Below are positions 48,215 to 57,411 of a stretch of DNA of 64,000 nt, one piece after another. This stretch comes from CAVXFL01 sp963761015 (GTDB lineage Bacteria; Pseudomonadota; Alphaproteobacteria; Acetobacterales; Acetobacteraceae). The notes beneath the pieces are model-generated. The model saw only the letters and a program-made list of their open reading frames with translations, was not told the origin of the DNA and did not search any database. Each line of letters begins with the position of its first letter. Position 1 is the stretch's first letter. The stretch spans positions 310,001 to 374,000 of the forward strand of contig CAVXFL010000016.1 in NCBI GenBank assembly GCA_963761015.1, in the 5' to 3' direction. The translations under genes were made by a program, and so were the position numbers.

Positions 48215-49919
48215 TCAGGGGATTTTTTGCCCGCGCAGCGAGTGGACGATCCGGTCGAGGACGCCGATCGACGATTCCACGCGCTGCCACTGATGCGAGA
48301 AAGCGGCGGAACTGCTGCGCGGGCGCTCCTCGGAGGGCAGCGTCGAGAAACGCACGCGCATCGGAACCGACACGCCCTCACCGACCGCGATCGCCTCGCC
48401 GTTGCCGAGCAGCGGCAGGGAGGCGAGCAGCGCGTGCGAGGAATCCCACATGGCCGCCTGAATGATCGCCTGATCCTTCTCGTTGGTCATGCGGAAGGCG
48501 AACACGGTGCTGCACTGGGAGAGGATCGAGGAGGCGAGGTCGGATGGACGTTGGCTCAGCACGCCGAGGCTGATGCCGTATTTCCTGCCCTCCTTGGCGA
48601 TGAGCGCGAGGCCGCGCTTCGCCGGCTCGAAGCCGAGGCCGGTGTCCTGCGGCGCATAGCGATGCGCCTCCTCGCAGACCAGCAGGATGGGCAACTCCTG
48701 CCCGCTCCAGAACGCGATGTCGAAGGCGAGGCGGCACAGCACCGCGACGATCACGTTCAACACCTCGGAGGGTACCCCGGCGAGGTCGAGCACACAGATC
48801 GGCCGCCCGTCCGCCGGTACGCGGAAAATGCGACCGAGCACGGACGGCAGATTGTCCCTGAGCACGATGCCCACGGAAAACACGAAGGCATAGCGCCGGT
48901 CGGTCTGCAGCGAGGCGAGTTGGGACTTGATGTTCAGATACGGCCCGACAGAGGATCGGTTCTCGAGCTTGCTGATCCGCTCATCGAGCAGCCGGTTGAG
49001 TTCGCCCAGCGCGTAGGGAACTGGAGTATCGACGGAGATCCAGGACGCGTCGGCCGAATCCTTAGCGAAGCTGAGCTTGGCGGCAAGGATCAGCTCGCGG
49101 AGAAACACGACCTCGGTGGCGCGCTCGGCCTTTTCGCGGCCGAACATGATCTCGACCATTTCCTCGAAATTGAACAGCCAGTACCGGAAACTTGAAGGTG
49201 TCCACCGTCAGATGTTCGGCCTGCTCGCCGAAGGCGCGGCCGTATTCGCCGTGCGGGTCGAGCAACAGAATGTGCGCGTTCGGATTTTGCTTCAGGATGC
49301 CCTTCAGCATCAGCGTCAGCGCGCAGGATTTTCCGGTGCCCGTGGTGCCCAGGATGGCGAAATGCTTGCCGAGCATGTCGTCGACGCTGATATGCGCCTG
49401 TACCGAAGCGTCCTGATGGATCGTGCCGACGCAGACCGTCTGGACGTTGGGGCGCGCGTAAACCGCTAAGGTGTCCTGCTGTTCCGCCAGCAACACGACA
49501 TCGTCCAGCACGGGCGGGCTCGACACGCCGCGGCGGAACACCACCTGGCCGTCGATGGGCTTGTGCGGCATTTCGCCGAGCAGGCTGATCTCGACCACCC
49601 TGAGCTCGGCGTCGGCGTTGCCGTTCTGCAGCGGCATCGGAATGCTCAGGCCTTCGATGAGCCCGAGCACCCGCGAATCCGGTCGCTCGATCTTGACAAT
49701 GCTTCCGATCTGTACCTCGGTCGATCCCGAGAGTTCCTGATCGACCAGCACGATGACGTTCGCCCCGGTGATCGACACCACCCGGCCGAGCCGCTTGCCG
49801 CGCGGCGAGCCGGACGCGACGAGTGCGGCATAAGCGCGCGTGGTGACGCGCTCGTCCTCTACGGCGTGCAGTGAGCCCAGGTCGGCGGTCTCCGAGCGGG
49901 CGTTCATCGGTTCTGTCAT
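48215..49919 (-). CDS. HerA-like ATPase (DUF87) (one frameshift)
   Basis: About 567 residues after correction. An N-terminal HAS-barrel (about 40-140, GRVVSITGANVIVLVDQEL) precedes Walker A ILGTTGTGKSCAL and LLLDPHGEYGRAFGE. An extra T at 49188-49190 breaks the frame; the corrected join is TFKFRYWLFNFEEMVEIMFG. The rest includes LLVCEEAHRYAP (Walker B) and GVLSQRPSDLASSILSQCSTVFAFRM (sensor and Arg region). It is a hexameric DNA translocase of the FtsK/HerA class. No NurA nuclease or other partner is adjacent. Confidence 0.85.
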
Positions 49920-49925
49920 CCTGGG

Positions 49926-51446
49926 TCAGCGAGGTCCGATGCTTGCCGCGAATTCGTCCGCCGGCATCGGCAGGCCGTAATAGTAGCCTTGCGCGATCGG
50001 ACATCGCGCACGGCGCACGAATTCCGCATGCTCCCTGGTCTCGACGCCTTCCGCCACCACTTCCAACCGCAGACTGCGCCCCAGATTGACGATGGTCGTC
50101 GCGATGGTGGCCGCGTCCTCGCTGTGCGTCGCGTCGCGCACGAAGCTGCGGTCGATCTTGATGCGATCGACCGGCAGCCGGCTCAGGTAGCTCAGCGAGG
50201 AATAGCCGGTACCGAAATCGTCGATCGCCAGCTTGACCCCGAGCGCATGCAGGCTGCGCAGCACCGTCGTCGCGCCGCGGATATCCTGCATGACGCCAGT
50301 TTCGGTGATCTCCAGCTCCAGCCGGGACGGCGCCAGGCCGGTTTCCGCGAGGATTTCGGCCACCTGCCGCGGAACGTCGCCGCCCTTCAACTGCGCCACC
50401 GAAACGTTGACCGCGACCCGCAGCGGCGGCAGCCCGAGCGCGTCCCATGCCTTGGCCTGGCGACAGCTCTCCCGCAGCACCCACGAGCCGAGCCGGTTGA
50501 TTAGCCCGCAATGCTCGGCGATAGGCACGAATTCTTCGGGCGGGATGGCGATGGAACCGGGTCGGTGCCAGCGCAGCAGCGCCTCGGCGCCTTCGATCCG
50601 CCCGGTCTGAACATGCACCTGCGGCTGGTAGGCGATGGTGAACTGGCCGAGCGCGAGCGCTTCGTGCAGCGATTGCTCCAATTGGCTGCGGCGATGCACT
50701 TCCTCGTTCAGCACGTTGTCGAAGAAGTGATAGCGGTTGCGTCCCTCCTGCTTGGCCCGATACATCGCGAGGTCGGCGTTGCGCAGCAGCAGATCGGGAT
50801 CGTTGCCGTCGTCAGGGAACAGGGTGATGCCGACCGACACGCCGACGAACAGCCGCCGCTCGGCGATCTCGACCGGCCGGGTCAGCGTCGCGATGACGCG
50901 CTGGGCAAGCGCGTGGGCGCCCTCGGCGTCGAGCAGCCCGTCTTGCAAGATGGCGAATTCATCGCCCCCCATCCTGGCCACGGTTTCGCTGCCGCGCACC
51001 AGCTCGGCGAGGCGATTCGCCACCTCCTTCAGCAAGGCGTCGCCCACCGCATGCCCAAGCGTGTCGTTCACGTCCTTGAAGTCGTCGAGATCCAGATAGA
51101 GCAGAGCAAGAATCGTGTCGCGGCGGCGCGCCTGATCCATTTCGCGCCGGAGGCGGTCGCGCAACAGCGTGCGATTGGCCAAGCCGGTCAGCGAATTGTG
51201 GCTGGCGAGATAGGCGAGCCGCGTCTGCATCTGGGCGCGGTTCTCTATCTCGTGCCGCAGCGCCTCGTTCGACGCCTTCGCCTCCAGCATGGCCTGGTTA
51301 GCCTGCCGGGCCTGGTATTCGGCTTCCTGCTTCGCCGCGACCAGGGCGGCGGTGGACATGCGTTGTTCCACCAACCGGCCCAGCTGGGCGGTGTAGCGAA
51401 CCAACGACGATGGGCGCCGCAGGCCGGCCTGCTGTATGAAAGGCAT
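49926..51446 (-). CDS. GGDEF-EAL protein (cyclic di-GMP turnover)
   Basis: 506 residues from the ATG at 51446; the open frame reaches 51584 but the extra part is Arg-rich and unlikely. A short helical N-terminus precedes the GGDEF domain (ARMGGDEFA, intact) and the EAL domain (GAEALLRWHRP, ELEITETGVM, IDDFGTGYSSLSYL, KIDRSFVRDA, VAEGVET), which keeps the metal and catalytic residues. The RxxD inhibitory site before GGDEF is absent. Both activities are possible. No membrane segment or sensor domain is seen. Confidence 0.9.
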   Translation of the reverse strand: MPFIQQAGLRRPSSLVRYTAQLGRLVEQRMSTAALVAAKQEAEYQARQANQAMLEAKASNEALRHEIENRAQMQTRLAYLASHNSLTGLANRTLLRDRLRREMDQARRRDTILALLYLDLDDFKDVNDTLGHAVGDALLKEVANRLAELVRGSETVARMGGDEFAILQDGLLDAEGAHALAQRVIATLTRPVEIAERRLFVGVSVGITLFPDDGNDPDLLLRNADLAMYRAKQEGRNRYHFFDNVLNEEVHRRSQLEQSLHEALALGQFTIAYQPQVHVQTGRIEGAEALLRWHRPGSIAIPPEEFVPIAEHCGLINRLGSWVLRESCRQAKAWDALGLPPLRVAVNVSVAQLKGGDVPRQVAEILAETGLAPSRLELEITETGVMQDIRGATTVLRSLHALGVKLAIDDFGTGYSSLSYLSRLPVDRIKIDRSFVRDATHSEDAATIATTIVNLGRSLRLEVVAEGVETREHAEFVRRARCPIAQGYYYGLPMPADEFAASIGPR

Positions 51447-51776
51447 TCGCGGCGCTTGCTCCCGATGGCCGTTACCGTTGCGCCGGATGCCAGTGCGCGC
51501 CTGTTCATCCGGAGAATGAGACGCCCTGCCGACCCTCGCCCGGCGTCGCCTCTGAGGCCCATGGACGCACGGCTCGGTTAACAAGCTGTTGAAGCGAACG
51601 AAACGCCGCGCGGAACAGGCGATCGCGGAACGCCCCGGCGTGGATCAACGCCGTGATCGCGGCATCACTGGCTCAGATGAAGCTGCTCGGCTATCAGCGC
51701 TCGAAGTCGTCCCGGGGGCCGTGCTGCATAACGTGATGCAGGATCAGGCGCGGCCCCCGGGCGGTCGTGCCGGCGG
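51447..51776. other. gap with no gene identified
   Basis: A 330-bp interval between the GGDEF-EAL start and the end of the secreted-protein gene. It holds the promoter region of the former and a hairpin CGGCGT-ggatca-ACGCCG at 51636-51653. No tract of T or A follows on either strand, so it is only a weak terminator candidate. No conserved coding frame was recognised. Confidence 0.4.
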
Positions 51777-52199
51777 CTAAGACTGCGCGTCGCACCCTGA
51801 TGACCGGATCTGCACCCGGTCGCCATCGCGGCGGATGCTGATCGTGGGCAGGCTCGGTCCGGGCACCGTGATCGTCTGCGTCTGTCCCGGCCACAGAACC
51901 ATCGAGAACTGCACGACGGAATGGTGCTGGGCACCCGCCCGGCGGGAAGCCTCGCCCGGCGCCGTCTCCACCATCGTCACGACACGGTAGCCCTCGGGCT
52001 GGTCCACCCAGTATGTCGTCGCATGGCTGTCGCCGCCGAGATCGGTGACGACGACTTCGCCTTCCCGCAGCTGCACGCCGTTCTCGGGCCGAGCGCCGTT
52101 CCTTGCCAGCGGCGCCGCGGCGGCCAGCATCGCTGCCAGCGCGGCGGCACCGCAAGCGCGCATCAGCGGGTTGCTCAGGGTCGGCATACGCATCGCCAT
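51777..52199 (-). CDS. small secreted protein of unknown function
   Basis: 138-140 residues. AAGGAG lies immediately before the ATG at 52199, so the third codon (52193) or the fifth is a better-spaced start. A signal peptide (about residues 13-32, ACGAAALAAMLAAAAPLA) leads to a beta-rich mature protein with GVQLREGEVVVTDLGG and VVQFSMVLWPGQTQTITVPG. No family recognised. It is divergent from a LysR regulator, a common arrangement for a controlled gene. Confidence 0.6.
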   Translation of the reverse strand: MAMRMPTLSNPLMRACGAAALAAMLAAAAPLARNGARPENGVQLREGEVVVTDLGGDSHATTYWVDQPEGYRVVTMVETAPGEASRRAGAQHHSVVQFSMVLWPGQTQTITVPGPSLPTISIRRDGDRVQIRSSGCDAQS

Positions 52200-52333
52200 A
52201 TCTCCTTCGGTATTCGACACGATCGGTCGGGCGTGCCGAGATCGCGATCTCCCGCAGATCGGTGCTGGCAGGGGCCAGCGCCGGCCTGGCGACGAACATT
52301 GAGGCAGCCGAACCGGCGGCTTCCGGGCATATA

Positions 52334-52348
52334 TGCTGCGGCGCAGCA
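52334..52348. promoter_or_regulatory. palindrome in the LysR divergent region
   Basis: TGCTGCGGCGCAGCA is a perfect odd-centred inverted repeat, 50 bases before the LysR start and about 135 bases from the divergent secreted-protein start. It is a candidate operator for the LysR regulator, although the typical T-N11-A spacing is not obvious in it. Confidence 0.3.
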
Positions 52349-52397
52349 TGGTGGTAATGAATTGATCGAATAAGCTACATTCCCGATTGGAATTGCC

Positions 52398-53324
52398 ATG
52401 GAGTTTCGGACGCTGCGTGCCTTCGCCGAGGTCGTGCGCCAAGGCGGCTTCTCGCAGGCGGCCAAGGTGGTGTTCGCCACCCAGTCCACGGTGAGCAAGG
52501 CGGTAAAGCAGCTCGAGGACGAACTCGGCGTGCCGCTGCTCGACCGCGTCGGTCATCACAGCCGGCTCACCGCCGCGGGTGAGCTGGTGTATCGCCGCGC
52601 GCTGAAAATTTTGGCGGAGCGCGAGGATCTGCTTTCGGAATTGCAGGAATTGCGCGGGCTGAAGCGCGGCACCTTGCGGCTCGGTCTGCCGCCGGTCGGC
52701 AGCAGCACCCTGTTCGCGCCGATGTTCGCGATCTATCGCACGCGTTTTCCCGACGTGGACATTCGCTTGGTCGAACTCGGCGGCGAACAGCTCGAGGAGA
52801 TTCTGCTCTCCGGCGAGATCGAGCTCGCCGCCTCGCTGCTTCCGGTCTCCGAGGCGTTCGAGTTTCAGGAGATCACCCGCGAACCGCTGGTCGCGCTGTT
52901 TCCGGCCGATCACGAACTCGCGCGCCGCAGCTCGGTGGATTGCGTTAGCCTCAAGGATCTTCCGCACATTCTGCTGGCGCCGGGATTTGCGCTCAATCGG
53001 GTGGTTCTGGATATCTGCGAGCGGCGCGGCTACTCGCCGATGATCGCCGCGCGCAGCAGCCAGCTCGATTTTGTGGTCGAACTCGTCGCCTCCGGGGTCG
53101 GGATCGCGTTTTTGCCGCGCATGATCGCCGAGCAACGCAGCCATACCGCCGTACGCAGCGTTGCGCTCGCGGAGCCGGACGCGATCTGGCACATCGCGAT
53201 GATCTGGCGCCGCGGTGGCTATTTGTCGGCGGCCGCGAAAGCCTGGCTCGAACTGACGCGCGAAATCCACCCGGCAAAAACAGCGTCACCAGCGACTCGC
53301 GGCGCGCATTCCCAACGCGACTAG
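52398..53324 (+). CDS. LysR family transcriptional regulator
   Basis: 308 residues. N-terminal winged helix: MEFRTLRAFAEVVRQGGFSQAAKVV and QSTVSKAVKQLEDELGVPLLDR. The effector domain follows from GTLRLGLPPVGSSTLFAPMF. The CynR/CbbR-like layout and the GVGIAFLPRMIAE segment are common. The inducer is unknown. It is divergent from a small secreted protein and followed by another. Confidence 0.92.
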   Translation: MEFRTLRAFAEVVRQGGFSQAAKVVFATQSTVSKAVKQLEDELGVPLLDRVGHHSRLTAAGELVYRRALKILAEREDLLSELQELRGLKRGTLRLGLPPVGSSTLFAPMFAIYRTRFPDVDIRLVELGGEQLEEILLSGEIELAASLLPVSEAFEFQEITREPLVALFPADHELARRSSVDCVSLKDLPHILLAPGFALNRVVLDICERRGYSPMIAARSSQLDFVVELVASGVGIAFLPRMIAEQRSHTAVRSVALAEPDAIWHIAMIWRRGGYLSAAAKAWLELTREIHPAKTASPATRGAHSQRD

Positions 53325-53471
53325 CGCGCATTCACACAATTCATTTGGGCTTGCTGCAGTGCGGCATACCTACTCGTGCTGTCGGCGGGACGAACCGAAC
53401 CGAACACAACGGCGCAGTCGCCATCGCGACATCGCGCAACGCCCGACCGAACTGACCACAGGAGACTTGTT

Positions 53472-53882
53472 ATGCGAACCATGCTTCTCGCCACCGCCGC
53501 CGTTCTCAGCCTGGGCATCGGGGCGGCGAAGGCGGATCGCGCGCCGTCCGGCCAGCAGGTGCAGATGGCGACGCGGGTGGCGCCGACCTGGGGCAACGCG
53601 GCGCTGCAATTCGCGGCCGGCGGGGGCAATCACCCGCAATCGAGCACCGACGAGCACGGCACCCAGTATGCCGCGGCCATTCCCGGCTCACCGCATCACT
53701 TGGTGCTGCTCGCGCAAGGCTGGCACCCGGGCGCCGAGACCAACGCCGAGTTCCTGATCACGGCGTCGAAACGGAGCGGACGCGGGCGACAGCCTCGCGC
53801 CCGCTCCGGCTTGCCTCGTCCGGCGCGCGCCAGCGCCGGACCAAAGCGCTGCAACGCTTCCGCCGATGCGGGTCGACGATGA
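53472..53882 (+). CDS. small secreted protein (C-terminal end uncertain)
   Basis: AGGAGA precedes the ATG. The signal peptide MRTMLLATAAVLSLGIGAAKA is followed by a mature part with TWGNAALQFAAGGGNHPQSS and PHHLVLLAQGWHPGAETNAEFL. After residue about 100 the sequence becomes Arg-rich and lies over a strong inverted repeat (53773-53807), so the natural stop may be earlier and the frame disturbed. No family recognised. Confidence 0.5.
   Translation: MRTMLLATAAVLSLGIGAAKADRAPSGQQVQMATRVAPTWGNAALQFAAGGGNHPQSSTDEHGTQYAAAIPGSPHHLVLLAQGWHPGAETNAEFLITASKRSGRGRQPRARSGLPRPARASAGPKRCNASADAGRR
53773..53807. terminator. hairpin after the secreted-protein gene
   Basis: GGAGCGGACGCG pairs with CGCGCCCGCTCC (12 bp with one mismatch) around an 11-base loop. 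It is a terminator-like structure between the plus-strand secreted-protein gene and the convergent gene ending at 53941. No U-tract follows. Confidence 0.35.
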
Positions 53883-53940
53883 CGTGCCTGTTCACCAGGA
53901 ACGACTGCCGGCCGGCGATGCGCCGGGCCGGGCGGACGGG

Positions 53941-54658
53941 TCAGGCGGAAGCGCCGGCGGCGGCCAGCACACTCGGGTCCCGAGCGTCACGCTCGGCCAT
54001 ATCGATGCGTTCGGCGTCCTCGTCGCCGGTTGCGATCATGTCCAAGACCCCGCAATCGAGCGCCGCGCGATAGATCGCGATCGCGAACCGCGGATCGTCC
54101 GCCACCTGTTTGGGATCGGCGTGGCGGAACGCGAGCGGGTCGGAGGCGACCTCCTCCAGCATGACGCTATCGAGCGGCAGCGGCAGGCCGCATGTCATGG
54201 CGAAGTCGTCGAACCGGCAAATCCGGGCGGCGATCGTGGCGAACTCGCACTCCTCCTCCAACGCCGGCTCGAGAAGCCAGAGTTCGCCTCCGCGCAGCAT
54301 GTCGGAGACGACGATACCGGCGGTTTCGTGGCGGCGTTCGATCCTCCAGATCGAGAAGCGATCCCGAACCATCGCGTCCAGCACCAGCTTTTCCTCGCCA
54401 CCGGCCCCGACCCGCGCCTTCCTGGCGTAGCGGTCAATCGCACGCGATCGCCGCTCGCTTGCCGTGAAGATGACGAGATCGAAGACGAGCATCGAATTCG
54501 CCGACGTCATCCGCGAGCAACAGCCGGTCCACGTCCAGACCGAGGCGCCTCGCGCCGTCCAACAGCGCGGGCGCCGCCGCGTGGTCGAGCGCGCGTTCGT
54601 AATGGCGCGTGATGATCTCGCGCAGTTGCCGGTGACGGCCGAGAACGTCCTCCCGCAT
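53941..54658 (-). CDS. protein of unknown function (one frameshift)
   Basis: About 238 residues if a single shift near 54510 is corrected: the start MREDVLGRHRQLREIITRHYERAL and LGLDVDRLLLADD lie in one frame, and ANSMLVFDLVIFTASERRSRAIDRY onwards in another. The rest is mixed alpha/beta and acidic (LLEPALEEECEFATIAARICRFDDFAMTC), with no membrane segment or signal peptide. No family recognised. The continuous coding character in both segments argues for one gene. Confidence 0.55.
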
Positions 54659-54830
54659 GGGCAACCTCCAATCCGGACAGCGAACCCACCGCTTGGTCCA
54701 GCAGATCGGATATTCCCCGCAAAGCCGGCCAATTCGGAAGCACGAAAAAAAGCGCGGGAGAACAAGGTTTGTACCGCGGACCGCGCCGTTTCAGCATCAC
54801 CCCGGCGAAGGTGGGGAGCGGTGCCCGGTA

Positions 54831-55505
54831 TTACCGGCGCCGAAAAATGGTGTCGTTCAGAAAGCTGCTCCACCGACGCGTGGCAAACTCGCGGCTGAGC
54901 GTGGCCTGGTCGTAATCCTCGCGCACCCAGTCCAGGAACGGTTTTTTCCCCTCGGCCTCGGCGGCGTAGCGCTGAAAAAACGCGTCGAGCACGCCGGCGC
55001 GCGAGCCGTTGAGATGGCCGAAACGCAGCGACAGATGGCGCATCGCCTCGGCCACCGCGCCGCCCTCGATCAGCACGAACAGTCCGGCCGCGAGCCCCGC
55101 GCGGTCGGCGCCGGATTTGCAATGGATCAGGGCCGGGGTCTGCATCGTGCGGTAGGTATCGGCCAGCCGGAGAATATCGGCGCGCGCCGGCGCGCGCCGG
55201 CTTTGCAGCGACAGATCGATCAGGTCGAGCCCGAGCCGCTCGGCGGCCTCGCGGGTCAGCGCGTCCGCGCCGTTGCGGGCCTCGGCGCCGCGCAGATTGA
55301 TGAGCGTCCTCAGTCCGTGCCGGTGGGTCGCGGCGGCGAGACGGGCAGGGGTGGGATGGTTGCAGCGATACAGGACGCCCGGCCGCACCTCCGCCCAGTT
55401 GCTCCAGACCAGCCGGAACACCGCGTGATCGACGAACAGCGCGTCGAGCCACGCGAGGCGCCGGCCGCGTGGCGTGCTGAGGTTGCCGTCGAAGATCGAA
55501 TCCAT
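54831..55505 (-). CDS. tyrosine/dual-specificity phosphatase family protein
   Basis: 224 residues. The catalytic P-loop is ALIHCKSGADRAGL (HCx5R). Upstream, VRPGVLYRCNHPTPARL and LRTLINLRGAEARN are typical of the cytosolic DSP-like phosphatases found beside glycosyltransferase genes. The C-terminal DYDQATLSREFATRRW region is family-specific. The divergent neighbour encodes a GT9 protein, suggesting a cell-envelope glycan context. Confidence 0.85.
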   Translation of the reverse strand: MDSIFDGNLSTPRGRRLAWLDALFVDHAVFRLVWSNWAEVRPGVLYRCNHPTPARLAAATHRHGLRTLINLRGAEARNGADALTREAAERLGLDLIDLSLQSRRAPARADILRLADTYRTMQTPALIHCKSGADRAGLAAGLFVLIEGGAVAEAMRHLSLRFGHLNGSRAGVLDAFFQRYAAEAEGKKPFLDWVREDYDQATLSREFATRRWSSFLNDTIFRRR

Positions 55506-55585
55506 GCCGGTGTGCGGCGCCCCTCGGGCCTGGGTTGGCGCGGCCTATATGCCCTCGCGCCAGCTTGCGTGCTACTGGCCGCGCG

Positions 55586-56501
55586 ATGCGCATCCTGTTC
55601 GTCTCGTCCAACCGCATCGGCGATGCGGTCATCACCTGCGGCGTGCTCGACCACCTGATCCGCGCTTGCCCGCGCTGCCGGATTACCGTGGTCTGCGGGC
55701 CGGCCGCCGTCGGCGTGTTCGCGCGCATGCCGAACCGCGAGCGCACGATCGTGCTCGACAAGCGGCGTTTCGACCTGCACTGGCTCGCCTTGTGGCGGCA
55801 GGTCGCGTTCATCCGCTGGGATCTGGTGGTGGATTTGCGCGGCTCCGGCCTCGCCTACACCGTGCCAGCGCGCAAGCGGGCGGTGCGGCGGCGCGTGCCG
55901 GGCCGCATGTTCGAGCAATACGCCGCCGTGCTCGACATCCGCCCGGCGCCCTTGCCCGTGGTCTGGACGGCGGAGCAGGACCGCGCGCTCGCGGCGCGGC
56001 TGCTGCCCGACGGACGGCCGGTGATCGGCTTGGGCGCGACCGCCAATTGGGCGCCGAAAGTCTGGCCTGCGGAACGCTTCGCCGCGCTGTTCCGCCGGCT
56101 TGCCGCCGAGCCGTTTCCGGGCGCCGTGGCTGCGGTATTCGCGGGGCCGGGCGAGCCGGAGCGGGCGATGGCGGCGCCACTCCTCCAGGCCTTGCCCGGG
56201 GCGGTCGATCTTTGCGGCAAGCTCAGCCTGCCCGAGGCCGCCGCCTGTCTGCAGCGCTGCGCGCTCTACGTGGGCAATGATTCCGGCCTGACCCACTTGG
56301 CCGCGGCGGCCGGCACGCCGACGATCGGGCTATGCGGCACCACGATCGACCGCGCCGAGGAAATGGTTCCCGCCGGCCGGCTCGCCGACTGGGCGCTGGC
56401 GCACGGCCCGAGCATGGACGCGCTCTCGGTCGCGGACGCGTTTGCCGCCGTCGCGCGCCTGCTGGCGCTCGGGCGAGCGGCAGACGGTGGCCGGCGCCTG
56501 A
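55586..56501 (+). CDS. glycosyltransferase family 9 (heptosyltransferase-like) (one frameshift)
   Basis: About 304 residues. MRILFVSSNRIGDAVITCGVL, VIGLGATANWAPKVWPAERFAAL and LYVGNDSGLTHLAAAAGTPTIGLCG are GT9 landmarks for LPS-core heptosyltransferases. The open frame runs on without a stop to 57253. Removing one G from GGG at 56471-56473 gives ALGERQTVAGA and a stop at 56501, a sensible end. Confidence 0.85.
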
Positions 56502-56596
56502 CAAAACCGGCGCGCGATGGGTTTCGCCTTCGCGCAACCCGTCCTACGGTTGTCGGAACGGCAGCGTTCGTTCGCAAGCCGGAAAATGGGGGAGCC

Positions 56597-57081
56597 ATGC
56601 GCCGCAGAGGTCGACTGATCGCAATCGCCATCCTGGTCGCCACCCTGCTGCCGGATCCCGCCATGATGGCGGCGCGGGCGCAAGTAACGGCGCCGGCGGA
56701 TGCCTGGCTCTTCGGCAGCTGGACCGGCGGACTGTTCCCCGCGCCGACTGGCTTGACCGCCGAGGCCTGCCTCGCGCAGCCGGTGGTGATCTTCACCCGC
56801 GACCTCGTCTTGCGGGCGACCATGACCGAGCAGACCTATGCGCAGCGGACCGTGACGGGTGTCCGTCGCACGAGCGACGGCTTCGATCTCCGTTTCGCGG
56901 CTTCCGGCGGCGAGGCGGGCGGCGTGGCGAGCGTGCTCGGCCTGCCGACGCCGCCGCAGGCCGAGGGGTTCGGCTGCGAGTCGCCCGACGTGCTGCACGT
57001 GCAGCGGCGCGGCGACAACGAGATCACCTTCCCGGCTGTTCCGACTTCCCCAACCCGCTGGTCCGCTGCCCTGGACGCTGA
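56597..57081 (+). CDS. secreted protein of unknown function (frame shift near C-terminus)
   Basis: Starts MRRRGRLIAIAILVATLLPDPAMMAARAQ (signal peptide) after GGGGGAG. The mature region has WLFGSWTGGLFPAPTGLTAEAC and a second Cys in EGFGCESPDVLHV, compatible with a disulfide. The frame changes near 57043; a stop at 57081 follows NPLVRCPGR. No family recognised. It is in the same open frame as the GT9 gene only because of the upstream insertion. Confidence 0.6.
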
Positions 57082-57171
57082 GCCGCCTGGTCGAAGGGGG
57101 GTGGCACTCCTGGGCGCACGCCGGGACGGTGGACGCGACCGTTCGGCAAAGCCAGAAAGCTTCCTTGTGAA

Positions 57172-57225
57172 TCAAGGTGCCCCGGGGGCGAAATCGAACC
57201 ACCGCTACTGCGATTTTCAGTCGCA
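57172..57225 (-). repeat. tRNA-Phe 3'-half fragment, left attachment site (att) of the integrated element
   Basis: AATCAAGGTGCCC, AATCGAACCACCG and CTGCGATTTTCAGTCGCA occur here and again in the intact tRNA-Phe gene at 62923-62995, in the same order. The last word is an 18-bp identity (57208-57225 versus 62952-62969) covering the anticodon stem-loop. It marks the left junction of the element and probably holds the displaced 3' end of the tRNA. A few mismatches and an extra base in the C/G run are present. Confidence 0.85.
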
Positions 57226-57411
57226 GAAAATACGTCGCCACACGCCGCCGTGATGAGTCCGCAAACTGCCAATCGCCATGAAATCCGTTGAATTTTCGTA
57301 TGGACACTGCGACATACTTCGCCATATACTGCCAAGCCTGCGAGGGTGCATAAGTTCGCGGTGAGTCCGCGGCGGCACTGCGACCTGGCACTGCGACTGG
57401 CGGAGGCGGGC

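Noticed and set aside
48215..51446. HerA plus GGDEF-EAL as a signalling anti-phage system
   Set aside because: No nuclease or effector accompanies them, and the GGDEF-EAL protein has the layout of an ordinary c-di-GMP enzyme.
55586..57253. A GT9-secreted protein fusion read as one 556-residue product
   Set aside because: A signal peptide starts in the middle with its own ribosome site, and removal of one G at 56471-56473 gives a natural stop for the first gene.
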